The notes below the pieces were generated by a model, which made no database searches, was not told the DNA's origin, and was given only the letters and a program-made list of their open reading frames with translations. A DNA stretch of 64,000 nucleotides. Source: Thiotrichales bacterium. Lineage in GTDB: Bacteria > Pseudomonadota > Gammaproteobacteria > Beggiatoales > Beggiatoaceae. Each line of letters starts with the position of its first letter. The stretch's first letter is position 1. Of this stretch, positions 63,687 to 64,000 are shown piece by piece. The stretch covers positions 119,324-183,323 of the forward strand of contig JADGDE010000009.1 of assembly GCA_016745035.1 (NCBI GenBank). The letters run 5' to 3'. Made by a program: the position numbers and the translations under genes.

Positions 63687-64000
63687 ATGAAATTTACAAA
63701 ATTAGATTTAAAAAATGAAAGACAGTGGAAAGCCTCGACAGGTGTTAGCAAACAACAGTTTGAATCTATTCAAGTTCAGTTTTCTAAAGAATATTATGAG
63801 GAGTATGGTAGTACATTGAGTGATAGGTTGGTCAAGGTAAATATCAAATATTGTATAATAACCGAAGAAGACTTACTTTTATATACACTATTCAGTCTAA
63901 AATCAGGTTTAACTTATGATGTTCTAGGTATTGTTTGTGGAATGGATGGAGCTAATGCTAAGAGAAATCAAGAGACTGGTTTGCGTATCTTAAAAAAATC
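63687..64000 (+). CDS. Transposase N-terminus, running off the window
   Basis: The 104 residues visible (MKFTKLDLKNERQWKASTG...LLLYTLFSLKSGLTYDVLGIVCGMDGANAKRNQETGLRILKK) contain a helix-turn-helix region (LTYDVLGIVCGMDGANAKR) like the HTH that precedes DDE_Tnp_4-type domains in IS5-group elements. The catalytic part is beyond the edge. The left end of the element probably lies near 63614-63630, inside the ankyrin gene. Confidence 0.6.
   Translation, partial: MKFTKLDLKNERQWKASTGVSKQQFESIQVQFSKEYYEEYGSTLSDRLVKVNIKYCIITEEDLLLYTLFSLKSGLTYDVLGIVCGMDGANAKRNQETGLRILKK

Overview
The window looks like chromosome of a sulfur-oxidising, sulfur-storing gammaproteobacterium of the Thiotrichales / Beggiatoa-like group. 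The sequence basis is two tandem secreted Gly/Asn/Tyr-rich sulfur globule proteins (18.1-19.1 kb), a DsrC-like protein (1.7 kb), a 12-haem cytochrome c (39.5 kb), three twitching ATPases of the PilT/PilU type (58-61.3 kb), and many signalling proteins amid IS5-family elements and small palindromic repeats. The genus is inference.

Layout. 0-6.9 kb: a cut-off phosphodiesterase, a metal efflux transporter, the DsrC-like protein, a CHASE2 adenylate cyclase, a glycosyltransferase, a Cys/Trp-rich small protein and gmk. 7-17.6 kb: sucB, a MoxR ATPase, a TonB-dependent receptor, the iscR-iscS-iscU operon with a recognisable IscR operator, and a binding-protein lipoprotein / histidine kinase / radical-SAM run. 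18-19.2 kb: the sulfur globule genes with a terminator. 19.2-33.6 kb: an AT-rich accessory island with integrase, excisionase-like protein with repeated operator-like motifs, a giant (about 2011 aa) beta-propeller histidine kinase coupled to a small receiver protein, and a divergent operon encoding a metallophosphoesterase, a 105-aa unknown, an nSTAND NTPase with a transmembrane segment and WD40 propeller, and a SLATT-like membrane protein. The operon starts behind a leader with a short peptide and two terminator-like hairpins. This island is my best candidate for an undescribed conflict (anti-phage or suicide) system. 33.7-34.6 kb: an apparently intact IS5-family element.

34.7-42.1 kb: a ceramidase-like membrane protein, a PhnD-like binding protein overlapping a hybrid kinase, and the multihaem cytochrome. 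42.3-45.3 kb: a tRNA-Arg(CCU) gene interrupted in its anticodon loop by a 200-nt Azoarcus-like group I intron, a TetR regulator, and an Eco47II-like restriction-modification pair whose nuclease is frameshifted while the methyltransferase is intact. 45.3-52.7 kb: gspM, an NtrY-like kinase, NAD(P)HX repair enzyme, rluE, a methyltransferase-like gene, lpxB and a YkgJ-type Cys-cluster protein, mostly in overlapping operons. 53-57.9 kb: a caspase-like protease, a degenerate cyclase, comF and a coiled-coil protein. 58-61.3 kb: the three pilus retraction-type ATPases. 61.5-64 kb: a decayed zone with a CHAT protease fragment cut by an IS, an ankyrin fragment and a transposase running off the edge.

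A family of short inverted-repeat elements (at least six copies) is scattered through the intergenic regions. Two copies are flanked by perfect 9-10 bp target duplications and one by an 8/9 duplication; one copy has been hit by a second miniature element whose ends match the decayed IS at 62.4 kb.
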